A stretch of 64,000 nucleotides of DNA, taken from contig JAPEIS010000003.1 of NCBI GenBank assembly GCA_029531795.1, forward strand, positions 992,001 through 1,056,000, given 5' to 3'. The notes beneath the pieces are model-generated. The model saw nothing but the letters and a program-made list of their open reading frames with translations, did not search any database and was not told the origin of the DNA. Source of the DNA: Sclerotinia nivalis. Its lineage: Eukaryota; Ascomycota; Leotiomycetes; Helotiales; Sclerotiniaceae. Shown piece after piece: positions 1-11,668 of the stretch. Numbering within the stretch: position 1 is the first letter of the stretch; each line of letters opens with the position of its first letter. A program made the position numbers and the translations under genes.

Positions 1-1216
1 TGATACTTGTAGACAGTCCAGTCAAAGACATAATCATATTGGAAACCTTCACGTACGAAAAGATCACGGAAGATCTTTCGGAGGTAAGAGTAATCCGGCT
101 TGTCATCAAATCGGAGAGAACGGGTATAGTTGAGATAGATGGCGAACTCATTAGGGAATCCACGGCAGAGGACTTCAGTAGGAGTAGTCATCTTCTTCTC
201 CATGATACGGTCATACTTCTGCTTCTTGGTAGCAGCCTTAAGACCTTGCCATGGAAGAGAACCACGACAGAAGTAGAGCATGACGTATCCTAAGGATTCC
301 ATGTCATCACGACGGGATTGCTCTACAATAAATTATTAGCATTGAGGAGGGCAGCAGCGGCAGGAGAAAGGCAGTACATACCGACACCAAGATGAGTATT
401 GATGGAGGCATAACGAGCAGTACCAGTCAAGTTCTTGTTCTCACGGTATGGGATGTGGAAGTGAGTCTTTGGGTCTCTGTACTTCTTGGCCAGACCAAAA
501 TCGATAACATTAACCTGGTTACCACGCTTACCAATGCCCATGAGGAAGTTGTCAGGCTTGATATCACGATGGATGAAGGATTTGGCGTGAATGTACTCGA
601 TCCGGGAGATGAGTTGATCGGCGAGGAGGAGAACGGTCTTCAAGGAGAACTTGCGGTTGCAGAAGTTGAAGAGATCCTCCAAACTGGGTCCGAGAAGATC
701 AAGAACCATGGCATTATAATCACACTCGGTACCGAACCAGCGAACGAAAGGAATGCCAACACCGCCAGCTAAGGACTTATAGACACGAGCCTCATATTCG
801 AGTTGAGGATGCTTAGCCTTGACAGACTCAAGCTTGATAGCAATCTCTTCACCGGAGATGATGTTGGTACCAAGGTAGATATCACCAAAAGAACCACTAC
901 CGATCTTTCGGCCAATGCGGTATTTATTGCCGACGCGAAGATCCTATCAAGAGAGATGAGAGATTAGCAGATTGTTATATTGAAGATACAAGTAATTGTA
1001 AAGAGGAATGATGAAAAGGTATGAGCATGTGCTGCTACCCTGTAACAAGACTGTGATGAATATCAAAAGTGAGGGATTTATCATGCTCCATTTTCAGATT
1101 CCAGCCGCACAGTCAGAATATGATGAAAATAACAAGAATGTGTATGTGAAGGGCTGGAAAATGGGAGTATAAACCAGAGGGGATGTTTTTGGCTTAGCAC
1201 CCACCATAGTAGTCAT
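1..1216 (-). CDS. hhp1: Casein kinase I, delta/epsilon (Hhp1/CkiA) type, C-terminus outside window
   Basis: Ser/Thr protein kinase of the CK1 family, acting in nucleus and cytoplasm in DNA repair, trafficking and, in some fungi, clock control. Exons 1216-1205, 943-382 and 322-<1 give about 298 residues and run off the left edge. The first exon encodes only MTTM, followed by a 261 bp phase-0 intron; this matches the N-terminus I expect of fungal orthologues and decides the start. Visible motifs are the glycine loop [11 protein letters not shown], the ATP lysine in EEIAIKLE, the catalytic loop [22 protein letters not shown] in place of the usual DFG context, and the CK1 signature [14 protein letters not shown]. 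The 59 bp second intron (323-381) splits a Glu codon. The kinase core looks intact; the variable C-terminal tail is not in the window. Identification is firm. Confidence 0.95.
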
Positions 1217-1892
1217 CTTGAAGTTGAACTATGGACTCAGGGTACCGGGTTTCCGATACCAGAGTCGAGGAGGATGATTGTTGAAGAGCGTAGGTAGTCA
1301 AATGTTGAGGACCAGCCGACTTTAATGAATCAAAGGAGGAGTGGTAAGGTTGAGAGGTCGAAAGAGGATTTGGAAGAACAGACACTAAAAGGTAAGAAAT
1401 CGTGTCAGTTTACTTGTGGATTTGATATGATATGTGTTTTTTTTTTTTGGGATTGAAAAGAAGGAAGCGGTGTGTGTGGGAGATGATGGGGATAGATTTA
1501 AGAGAAAGAAGGAAATAAGCGGCTAACGCGAATACAATGCGAAACCGCCGGATTAATTTAATCGAATGATCAAAGGGAGCGAAGTGAATGATTGGAGTGA
1601 TTTGTTGATTAAGATATGTTGAATGAGATTCAAATATCATACGGTATTGATGTGTACGTACCTATTTGATGCTGTTGATCCTATTGAAGGATGGAGGGTA
1701 TGTATGAGTGGTTTTGATGTGGTTGTAGAGATGTAAAGGGAAAAGAGTTTAAAGGTTCTCGATGTTTTGAGTTGCCGACCGTAGTAATAAGTAAGTAGGC
1801 TTTTAAATGGGAGGGATGAATTCGTGGCCTCGTTTGGGTGGCTCGGAAGGCGTGAATGAGCCCTTGGAGTTTAAGCTGGACTTAAGGTGCTG

Positions 1893-1966
1893 CTGTATTG
1901 TATTTGTATTTGTATTTGTATTTGTATTGTATGGTATGGTATGGTATGGTATGGTATGGTATGGTA
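1893..1966. repeat. Compound microsatellite (TATTTG)n-(ATGGT)n
   Basis: Tandem TATTTG units run directly into about seven ATGGT units in the presumed CK1 upstream region. Confidence 0.9.
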
Positions 1967-2520
1967 TTGAGTATTAAGTAGAAGAGAAAATCAATCTAAT
2001 TCAATTCAACCTCTTTTTACTACTCTTTTGATTTAAAGTGAGTAAAGAGAAAGAGATTATCAACGAATAATCAAATTCTCATCGTTCTTAATGCTTTCAG
2101 ATTGGGCGGGGATGGTGATTAGATTATCAAAGCCTTTAAAGGTAAAAGAGGGGAGGGAGGAATTTTTTGATGATAAGAAAGGGTTTTTGTCAAATCAATG
2201 CAAGTTTAGAAAACAACCACCTCTTCTTACTTGTAAAATGGCAATAACCACCGAATGACCCGGCCAAGTCCAAAGTCGAAAGTCGAAAACTCACTTCATG
2301 AATCAGCTCAAGGCTAAAAACCTGTTGAAAAATTGAAAAAATTGAAAAATTGTCAGCTGGTACTATAAATGGTTTAGATGCAAGATGCTTTGATCAAAAT
2401 GTATCCTATTATAGTAAAGATCATTGATGTGAGGGTCTAATTTTATCCTGATCATTCATCTATGAACATCTTGCAATCAATGCTGAGATTACCAATTCAA
2501 TGCAACGACAACACCAAAGG

Positions 2521-2556
2521 ATTTCATTTCATTTCATTTTATTTCATTTCATTTCA
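2521..2556. repeat. Pentanucleotide microsatellite (ATTTC)n
   Basis: Seven near-perfect ATTTC units, one altered to ATTTT. Confidence 0.85.
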
Positions 2557-4765
2557 ATAGTATAACAAGGTCAAAGAGTCCGTGATTTTGATTTAATTTT
2601 CTCCCCGCAAGAAGCCTCACAGATCAACCGAGTATCAATTCTCAACAAATCAATAACCAACATCACCAACTTCACCGTCAGACAATTTCGTATTATGCAT
2701 GATAGTATATCCTCTTCATTCTGCTCTAGTATCAGTATCAGTGTCAGTATCAGTTTTCATTCGTATATAAGCATTGCCTCATTCGTATATAAGCATTGCC
2801 GCCTCATTCCTTTCATTGGAAATTATGTACTTGATTGATTTTATCAATGAAGGTTGATGGTGATAAGTATTGTTGTTGTACACTCAATCCAATGCCGCTT
2901 CAACAAAACCACCACTTCACAACACAATCCCTTCACAAATCAACAAAGCCTGATTCAAGGGGAAAGAATGCCTAAAAGAGGGGCACAAAAACATCACTAC
3001 GGAAAAAGGCTCAATCCAAATCCAAAAATCTCATTGAAAATCAGGGCAAAGTTATGCAAAGAGGGCCAAAAAATTGAAGCAGCTGACTCCCCACCCCCCC
3101 CTACCTACATAAACTCCATAGATAACATCAAGAAGGCAACAATCCAAACATCCCATACGAGGTACAATGATCTTGTACCTTCCAGATGCTGACACCGAAA
3201 GATTGATTATAGACCGAGAACTCCATAGCCTCGTCTTGGCTTGGTACCATAGTATGAAATAACTTCCGTTTCTTCTCACAGCTGAAGTTCAATATATGTA
3301 CAATATATGTACAATATCACAAGGTCAATTGGTCGGTCAGGATTCAGGAATAAGGTAGGTAGGCTGAGAGTTTGTAGCAGTAGGTTGCCTCACTCATGAT
3401 GGTTTGCCATACGCATACCTGTCCCCTTTCATCAATTAATCAATGAATCAATCATGCATTCAATCATTCATTCAATCATTCAATCATTCATTCATTCAAT
3501 CAACCATTCAATAAAATCAATTACTCATCACCACTCTAATTATCATTCTACCCCTAAAGTTATCAATCTCAATACCTCAATACCTCAAGACTATCTATCA
3601 TTCATCATTCATCATTCATCAATCAAACCACACCAAGAAAAAACCCCTCATTTATAAATAAACCCTGGGTAGATAGATACCTAGATATAATATTCTCCGT
3701 AGCTCTATTCAGAAACCATCAACGAGTCAACACCTCCAAATCCCCAACTTAAAAGTAAGTAAAAGAATAAACTCCGTACCACAATTCTCCACACGCGTAT
3801 ATTAAAAATATCTCCCTCCCCCCCCTATTCGTTCTTTAACGCCCAAAAATATTAAAACATATCGGAATTTTACGATTTTGAAAGATGAGATCTACATCTC
3901 AGATTTCCGATTTCAGATTTCAGATTTCCGATTTCACAACCGTCAATCAATAGCTTCTAGAACTTTAATAAGAAGGGGTTTGAGTAACAGATGGACAGAT
4001 AGACAGATAGGTTCATAATACTTATCAGCAATTCTTTTATATTTCTTATATATTTCTCATATACACCTAGTTATACCTAGATGATATCCCGATCAAATAA
4101 TTCAACTCCATCAACTACCTCTCAAGTAATTAGCCAATTATTTCTACTACTAAATAAATTATTGTGATCACAACCTCACAAAAAGGAAGAAGGCAAAACC
4201 ATGCACCTACACCATAGCTGACCTTCCTTCCCCTACTCCTCGTTCAAAATCACATCACACGCTTCCAAGTTCCAAATTCCAAATCTAGAATCCTAACCCA
4301 CCAAGAAAATAAAAATAAAGATAAAAATAAAAATAGAAATAAAAATGCCGCTATCTATCATCTATTTCATGATTTTCATCTCACCGGAGAATAAATATCG
4401 ATTTATCTACAGTGTCAGTGCGGGGTAAGTACATCCAACTCGATTCTCAAGACCGGAAACAGGAAGGAATAAAATTACACCACGACCACAGATCTCAGTA
4501 TTACGCCCTCTCTTTTACGCCCTTTCATCATTTATCAGTTCACCTACCTAGTAGTATATAGCCTACGTATTTATTCTCAAATCCTTCTTCCCTTGACGTT
4601 TTCGAGGTTTATTTTTATAGGTTTATTCCTTTACGGAGTGAAGTAACCCAAGATCTTATTGAACTTTATTCTTTCCTTTGGGTCACCGATATACACACCG
4701 ATACGGATATAGATATAGACACAGATACATACAATATCCACCGATCCCAACCCCAAAATAATATC

Positions 4766-4896
4766 AGATTCCAGATTCCAGATTCCAGATTCCAGGTTCT
4801 CTAAACCAAAGAAACATCTGAATCCAACATATAGATTTACAATATACTCTACCAATCCTAGAATCCGGAATCCGGAATCCGGAATCTGGAATCCGG
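4766..4896. repeat. Two short tandem arrays, (CAGATTC)n and (GGAATCC)n
   Basis: Four CAGATTC units at 4766-4795 and about four GGAATCC/CCGGAAT units at 4861-4896, separated by unique sequence. The second array resembles the first in reverse orientation, so the pair may fold. Confidence 0.7.
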
Positions 4897-6542
4897 GGTC
4901 GGAAATCGACAATCTGGAATCGAAAGTTCGGGAATAGATTTAACTTTGTACTATCTAGTACGCATATATATATTCAATACCGAGTACTCATACATATTAA
5001 AACCTACTTGCTTGTTTACTTGTTGATAGTACCAAAATAATATAATATAATATAATCACATACGATAACCTGCTACAGAATGATAGATGAGATGAGATGA
5101 GATGAGATGAGATCTATATCCTATCCTCCATACGAAATACAAAATATAAAGATCTAAGATCTAAAGATCTATATCTTCTCTTTTTCTTCTTCTCAAGATC
5201 GATATTAGATATTCTAGTAACTCTATACTGGACTTTATATACTGGACTTTATATATCACATTATATTATACTATATTATATCTACTTTAAAATCCAAAGA
5301 TTCTTTTCTTCAATAAATAGATAATAATTATAAAATATATTCTTGCCTTGTCTTCTTGTCTTGTCTTCTTACAATTTAGCATCCGAGATCAAAAATCATC
5401 TAAGAATTTGATTATATACTATATATACATACAGTAAGTATCACATCACATATCACATATCACACACACGCAATCACAACATACCAATCACATCAAAAAA
5501 GACAAAGGAGGATAGAAGTAAAATCCGCATGAATTCTTTACTCTTCTCATTGAAATCTCTCTATGACCCCCTATGTTACTTCTTATCTCTTCCTCTGTTC
5601 CTCCTCTGTTCTTCCTATACCTTCCCTCACTCCCACCACCCTCATATCTGCATCGCCTCTTCCATCTTCCCACATACACAAACTCCGTATACTCTCCCCA
5701 TCACTCCATAAAATAAAACTTATAGTACATTATCAAGTTCATCATGCCAATTCCAATTCCAAAAGCGCAAACAAATCAACAAATTTTAATCACAAGCAGC
5801 TGCAGTATTAAGTCGCGGTGAGTACTACCACCTGCTCTAGAGCCTGCTTCGGCTCATACCACCCATATTAGACACACCTTCCTAACTCAATCACCCAGGG
5901 AAAATACATCTCTCATCTCCCTCTTATCAGACAATGTATAACTTTCCCCCACAACATTCCCCATCACTCATCAGATTTCCTTCCGATGAGACTCGGAAAA
6001 TCATCATCCACTACTTTAAAGTAGAAAAAATTCTTGCAGTGCTATGCCATGTGTAACCCAACAAAGTCCCATCATATGATAAAGAAGTTGACTCTGTGAG
6101 ACAATGCACCACATCGCCATTACAAAGGAGAGAAGAATTGCAAAACACATGGAAACACAAAACAATGCAAGTATGATATCTCCCCCTTTCCCTCCCTCCA
6201 TTTCCATGAAAGAAAAAACCCACCAAGCAAGCAAGCGAATTATATGCAAGAAGCAACATTGTGTAGATTGCACAACAATAAACAGCAAACCCCAAAAGAA
6301 GAAAAAGGGTAGCCGGACCACCTTGAGATACAATTTGCTTTACTCTCTTCCTCTCCATTCGGTATCTTTATCTTATTCCCTATCCTCATAAATTCATTAA
6401 AATGTGGTGGCCATCCCGAATTCTTTCCATGCATGTATGTAATTCGATACCCATCTCGAACCATTTTCGCAAGCAAGCAATCCAAAATAATTAAACAAGT
6501 ATTTCCATCCGCAATCTGAATCCCAAGGCCGCTTCCACAATA

Positions 6543-9500
6543 TTAAAGCATATTGGCTTGATTTGGACTCGATGCACCATCATTAGCATCCTTTCTACCG
6601 CCAGTAGGACTCATGATTCTTTCCGAGCCGGTAAAGCTCCCAGTTCTCGATCTAGCTTCTTGCTCTTCGACCTCTAATCGTTTTCTCCAATCTGCAAGAC
6701 CAACACTTAATTGAGGAGCATTCTCGGCGTCGGATTTGCCGGTCGTAGGACGTTCGTCGTCTTCACCGAAATTGCTGAGTCTATAGTTTTTGTTCGTTGT
6801 CTCCCATTGTGTTCTTAGCGTTTCTAACTCGGAGGCAAGACTGTCCAAGGCCAAGCTATTGCGGTTATCATTAGCGCCACCGTACATCGATGATTCAGAT
6901 ATTGATTCGTGACCGATCGAATTTCGTTGATGTGTAGTATGAACTGGGGCTCCGACCACACTATCAACATTGCGTGATTGACGACGGTAATTGTCAACTG
7001 ATGATTCGACTTGATCAAGTAATAGGGAAACCTTCTCTTCGGCATCTTGAGCACGCTTTTCTAGTTGAGCGTTTTCTTCTTGTAATTGGCCAAGCTCATG
7101 GCGTGCTTGTTCACTGGTAGATGCCAATTGCTTTTTTAATTCTTCATGGCTCCGCATCAAATCAGAGTGACTATTTTGAGTGTCTTGTAATTCCTTTTGA
7201 ACATCTGCCAATTCCTTTTGCATTTGCGCAGCGGATGAATTGATCTCCGACTGAAGTGTTTCGATTTGACCAACCAAGCCTGCGCGTTCGCTTTCCCAAC
7301 TCGTAGGTGATTTTGATGCCGCAGGTCTCTCCTCGGCAGCCGTGAGCTGTTCCTTCAATCGTGTATTATCTTGCTTGTATCTCGACAATTCGTCCTTCAT
7401 TCGCTTTAGCATTTTTTCGGTACCCTTGACGTAATGCACGGCGGATTGATAGTCATTCTCAAGTTGACTCAATTTTTCGCGATAAGCACTTTCAGCTTCT
7501 TGCTCTCGGTTCTCAAAAGCTTCTTTGATTTCTTGATGTGAGTGCATGCTAGCTGCAAGTTGCTGCTCAAGTTCGCGGAGACGTGCCATATCAGGTGTGT
7601 TTGAACCAGATTGAGGACTAGATAATCCTCGATTCCTTGACGCACCAACAGGGCTGATACCACGCTCACCTAAAATATCCTTCAAGGTATTGTGTTGAAC
7701 ATTGACCGCATTCGTCTCCAGCTGTTGATTAGCAAGCTGATGTTTCATATCAGAGTTAGCAGCTTGGAGTGATTGTGTTTCACGCATGGATGCTTGAAGT
7801 TGCTTTCGAATAGACATGCCCTCCCGACTAGCCTGCTCTTGATAAGCCTCCAATCCAGCAATGCGCTCCTCGGCACTTCGAAGCTTATCTGAAGCAGTAT
7901 TCGCTGCAGCTTGGTATTTCCTAACCAAAGCATTTGAAGCTTGCACTTGTGCCTCAAGCGCCAAAACGCGATCATCTCTTGCAGAATCATTTGGCGCGAT
8001 GTCTCTAGCTGCCGAGACTCTATCAAGGCCAGACATCACAGCTTGCTTATGAGTTCGAGCCTCATTTGCGTGTTGCTCAGCTAGTTCTTCAGCATCTTGC
8101 AAGCGTCGAGTGACGGACTCTAATTCAGAAGTACGATTCTCGTGCTCAGCCCTAAGCTTGGAGAGCTTTTCTTCGACAGTCTGGCGCAACGTACGTTCCT
8201 CATCGAGCTTTCGCTCCAAAAGATTCTTCATATCAGCCGATGATGTCATGGCTTCCCGAAGAGATTCGAATGTCTCGCTATGATCCTGCGCGGCTTCCAT
8301 TACTTCTTTGTGTCGTACTTCTAATTCATCCCTCTCGGCTTGAATAAGTTGTGCGGTCGCGACGGCTTCAGCACAAATAATCGCCTCCTCCCTAGCTTGA
8401 ACCTCCAATTCGTGCAATTCTGCTTTGAGTAGCTCAACCTCAGAGGAGTTTTGTTGTTTGTATGCTTGTAACTCTGTCATCCGTGATTGTGTTAAATTCG
8501 CGGTATCTTCAGCAAGTTGTCTTCCACGCTTTTCGGCTTCGAGCTCAGCTGTGAGACTATCCACCTTGTTCTTGAGGTCTCGTTGCGATGCTAAAGCGGT
8601 AGCCAATTTTCTACTGATATCCGAAGATCGATTAATTGTCATAGCTTCGATGTCTCTGTTTTCGCTGTCAGGCTGTGGTGTACTACTTTGACTCCCAGCA
8701 TGTGCAGCAAGTTTTGCTTTGTGATACACTGCTTCATTGATAGCGGCATCTCGTTGTTTTTCAACTTCGGCAATTTGTTTTGCTGCAAGAACCGCTTGCT
8801 TGTCAATCGAGCCCTGAACATTAGCAAGCTCCGCTTTCATTGCTAAAAGAGCCTCAATGAGTGGTTTATCATCATCATCGAAGGACTCTGCCGCTTTCTG
8901 GTCCAGCATGGGGTTGCTTGAAGGATTGGGTGTATATCCAGCTTTCCGTGCAAGTTCAAGCTCCGAAGCATACCAGGCGTTTCTGTTTCTAGCAGTGTCC
9001 AACTCTTTGAGTAATGTCACAGTTTGGGAATTTCTCGTTGAACTCCTTCGACTAATAGGATTACTTGTTTGTCTTGTAGGTGGAGGTGGCGATGCCTGAC
9101 GACTTGTAACATTTCTCAAAGAAATATCGGTATTGCTATCCACAGAATTTTGACCACGGGGTTGTCGCTGTTTCGACGAAGCTCTTGAACTCGTACTACC
9201 TGCTTGTTGAGCACTGGAATCTTGCCTGCTTATCGATTTTGATGTTTGCTGAGATTGTCGAGCATCGGAATCTTGCCTTGCTATCGACTTGGCAATTTGC
9301 TGTGGCTGTGATTGTGGTGGTGGCTGAGATTGAGGTGGAATTCCAGCTTGCATTTGAGGGGGAATTTGATTTTGCGATAGGGGCTGTTGTTGCTGTGGAG
9401 CATTTTGGAGCGGAGGACGTGGACCATTAGTGATTGGACTCTCCCGGGCCTGGGGACCGTCTTCCTGTGAAGGCGAAAGCGCTCGTTGAGCCAATGCTAT

Positions 9501-11668
9501 GTTTTCCGATCTGGGATTTCGCATAGAGGTATCTATAGCAGGACCGAAGCGATTATCGGGTCTTCCTTGTCCTGGAGGACCTTGAGAATTTGGATGACCT
9601 TGCGGACCTGGAGGACCTTGAGAATTTGGATGACCTTGCGGACCTGGTGGTCCCTGAGAACTTAGATGACCTTGCGGACCTGGTGGACCCTGAGAACTTG
9701 GATGACCTTGTGGACCTGGAGGACCTTGAGAATTTGGATGATCTTGCGGACCTCTGGACCCTCTACCATTAGGTCCAGCATTGGGACCTCGAGGATTAGG
9801 TACTTGCTGTTGTGGTGGCGGGCCTGGTTGAGCTTGTGCCATCGATGATGCTCTCGGTAATTTCGACCCAGCTTGTGGACCTTGAGGTTGAGCCGAACCT
9901 GGGGCGATACCATTTGAATCATTACCGTTCACATTGGGCTGTCCAGCACTTCGATTGGTGGGACCCTCTCTAGGTGGACCATTACCTTTCTTTAGTTCTG
10001 GCAATGCGGAGATTTCTCTAGAGCCCATGTTTCGTGGACCCAAACCACTCTTCTCACCTCCACTTGGACGTCTACCTCCGGGCACACGTTCATTCACAGC
10101 AGTTTGTTGAGATTGTTGTGATGTCTGCTGATCATTTGGATATCGAATTTTGCTTGTGTCGAGGACGTAGACAGTTGAGAGATCTTGAGCCTCACGAGTT
10201 GCTGTGCTTGGTTCCCCAGCAAGAACAATAATTTGTTTGCCATATGCTGTCATACTGTGTCCGGAGCGTGGAGAGGGTGAAGGTCCCATGTTTTGGAAAG
10301 TATACCAACGCCTGGATGAGATTCTGAATGCCGCCAAATCACCTAAATCTGCACCTTCTTCAGTTCGACCACCAAAAATATACATTACATCATCGACAAT
10401 TGCGGCAGCATGGCCTTCTCGAGGGGCTGGAATATACCCAATGCAATCAAGTTGAGTCCATGCATTAGTGATTGGATCGTAGCACCAAACATCGTTAAAC
10501 CATTGAAAACCGTTAGTTCCTCCAAATCTGGAACAATTAGTACTCATCCGGACTATTGACTACCTCAATGTTGAGAACTTACAGGAAAAGTTTTTCATTG
10601 AAAGTTACAACAGAGTGGTTTGTCCTGGCTGGGGGTATTTGTCCAACGGATGGTCCACCTTCATCACTATTTTGTATAAGCATTTCCCATCTGTTTGTAG
10701 GAATCTGCAATTGATTCAAATCAAAGGCAACCAGATCATTCATGAAATATCCCTCGACTTGGCCACCAAAGACATAAATTTTCGAGCCCAAAATATTCAA
10801 AGAGTGCCCATATCTTCCTGCCGGCCTCGGTCCTGCTGGTACAGCTCTTGACCATTGCCTTGTAGCTGATTATTCTTTAGCATGATTCTCGTATGCGTGA
10901 GGATTGACCTACAAGTATTCAATAGATATAAAGTTTCATCTAGGACATCAGAATCCTCCATCTTGGTGTCTCCTCCATATACAATAAATGCATTTCCCAC
11001 TAGTAAACTTGCATGTCCGACTCTTGGTCCTGGACCCTCAGCTGTCGTGCCCAATGGATAACATGCCATATTTGCACCCGCTTCTACCATCCATAAATCT
11101 CCTTTTACTGTTGAGCTATTGATGAGACCTCCCATGAGATATATCTCACCCTCTTTCGAGGCCATGGAATTGACAGCGGCGCCATAACGAGGAAAAGGAG
11201 GAGGATGATTAGTTGTATATGTAATTCTTCTCTGCGACCACGGATATAACGACGAATTGGGGTTTGAATTCATTGATTGTACTGGAGGTGGTGCGCCGTT
11301 GCGCAGCTACATTAAACAACATCAGTTAGTATTTGAATCCCAATCTCAGCATGGGAAATGCGATTTGCGAAATTCACAAGATATTGCCAATCACTTACCG
11401 CGATGTCTTGCGCTTGCTCTGGATTTGGTCCTCGTCGAGCGTTTAACTGTTCGGGGCTTGGCGTCGTTGGATTGCCTCCTTGCAGGCCTTGCAGTGAAGT
11501 AATGGAATTATTGACACTGCTCGAAGGGGTTGTCGTCCTCTCTGCTTGTTGCGGCATACGTCCATTCGCATTTTGAAGGGATGATTGTGAACCAGGTACA
11601 CCATTTCCGCCATCCCTCAAAGCCTGAGCCTTGTCTGCATTCTTTTTACTCTTGAAGAGGAATGCCAT
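6543..11668 (-). CDS. tea1: Kelch-repeat and coiled-coil cell-end marker (Tea1/KelA/Kel1 type)
   Basis: Tip-localised polarity protein that in fission yeast and Aspergillus is carried on microtubule ends and marks growth sites. Exons 11668-11399, 11306-10913, 10865-10583 and 10527-6543 sum to exactly 1,644 codons (1,643 aa); all three introns are small, with acceptors fixed by frame. The N-terminal third is a kelch propeller: repeated GG doublets such as IYLMGG, IVYGG, IYVFGG and YIFGGR, each followed by W/Y strands and PxPRxGH turns. Residues about 430-800 are disordered, rich in Pro, Gln and Ser, with a collagen-like array near 572-640. From about 812 to 1505 the sequence is Glu/Lys/Leu-rich coiled coil. 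The start MAFLFKSKK is the only ATG giving the expected N-terminus. It is divergent from kog1 with 3 kb between. The family is clear; Tea1 versus a paralogue is less certain. Confidence 0.9.
9555..9765 (-). repeat. 36 bp tandem repeat encoding [12 protein letters not shown] units in the kelch protein
   Basis: About five copies of a 12-residue collagen-like unit ([12 protein letters not shown]) in the linker between propeller and coiled coil. Neighbouring copies are nearly identical in DNA, which suggests recent expansion by slippage or unequal exchange. Confidence 0.85.

Larger units (their letters stand above)
1217..6542. other. 5.3 kb intergenic region upstream of CK1, no recognisable gene
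   Basis: No open frame here has codon structure, splice continuity or motifs I can recognise. The stretch is rich in pyrimidine tracts and simple repeats: TATTTG and ATGGT arrays (1893-1966), TTTCA (2521-2556), ATTC (3431-3511), CAGATTC (4766-4795), GGAATCC (4861-4896) and GATGA (5086-5114). It lies 5' of the kinase gene and 3' of the kelch gene, so it probably holds a long CK1 promoter and leader and possibly a non-coding transcript. That is inference. Confidence 0.5.

Noticed and set aside
2854..3192. 112-codon frame in the CK1 upstream region
   Set aside because: No motif, no splice partners, overlaps a minus-strand frame of equal quality.
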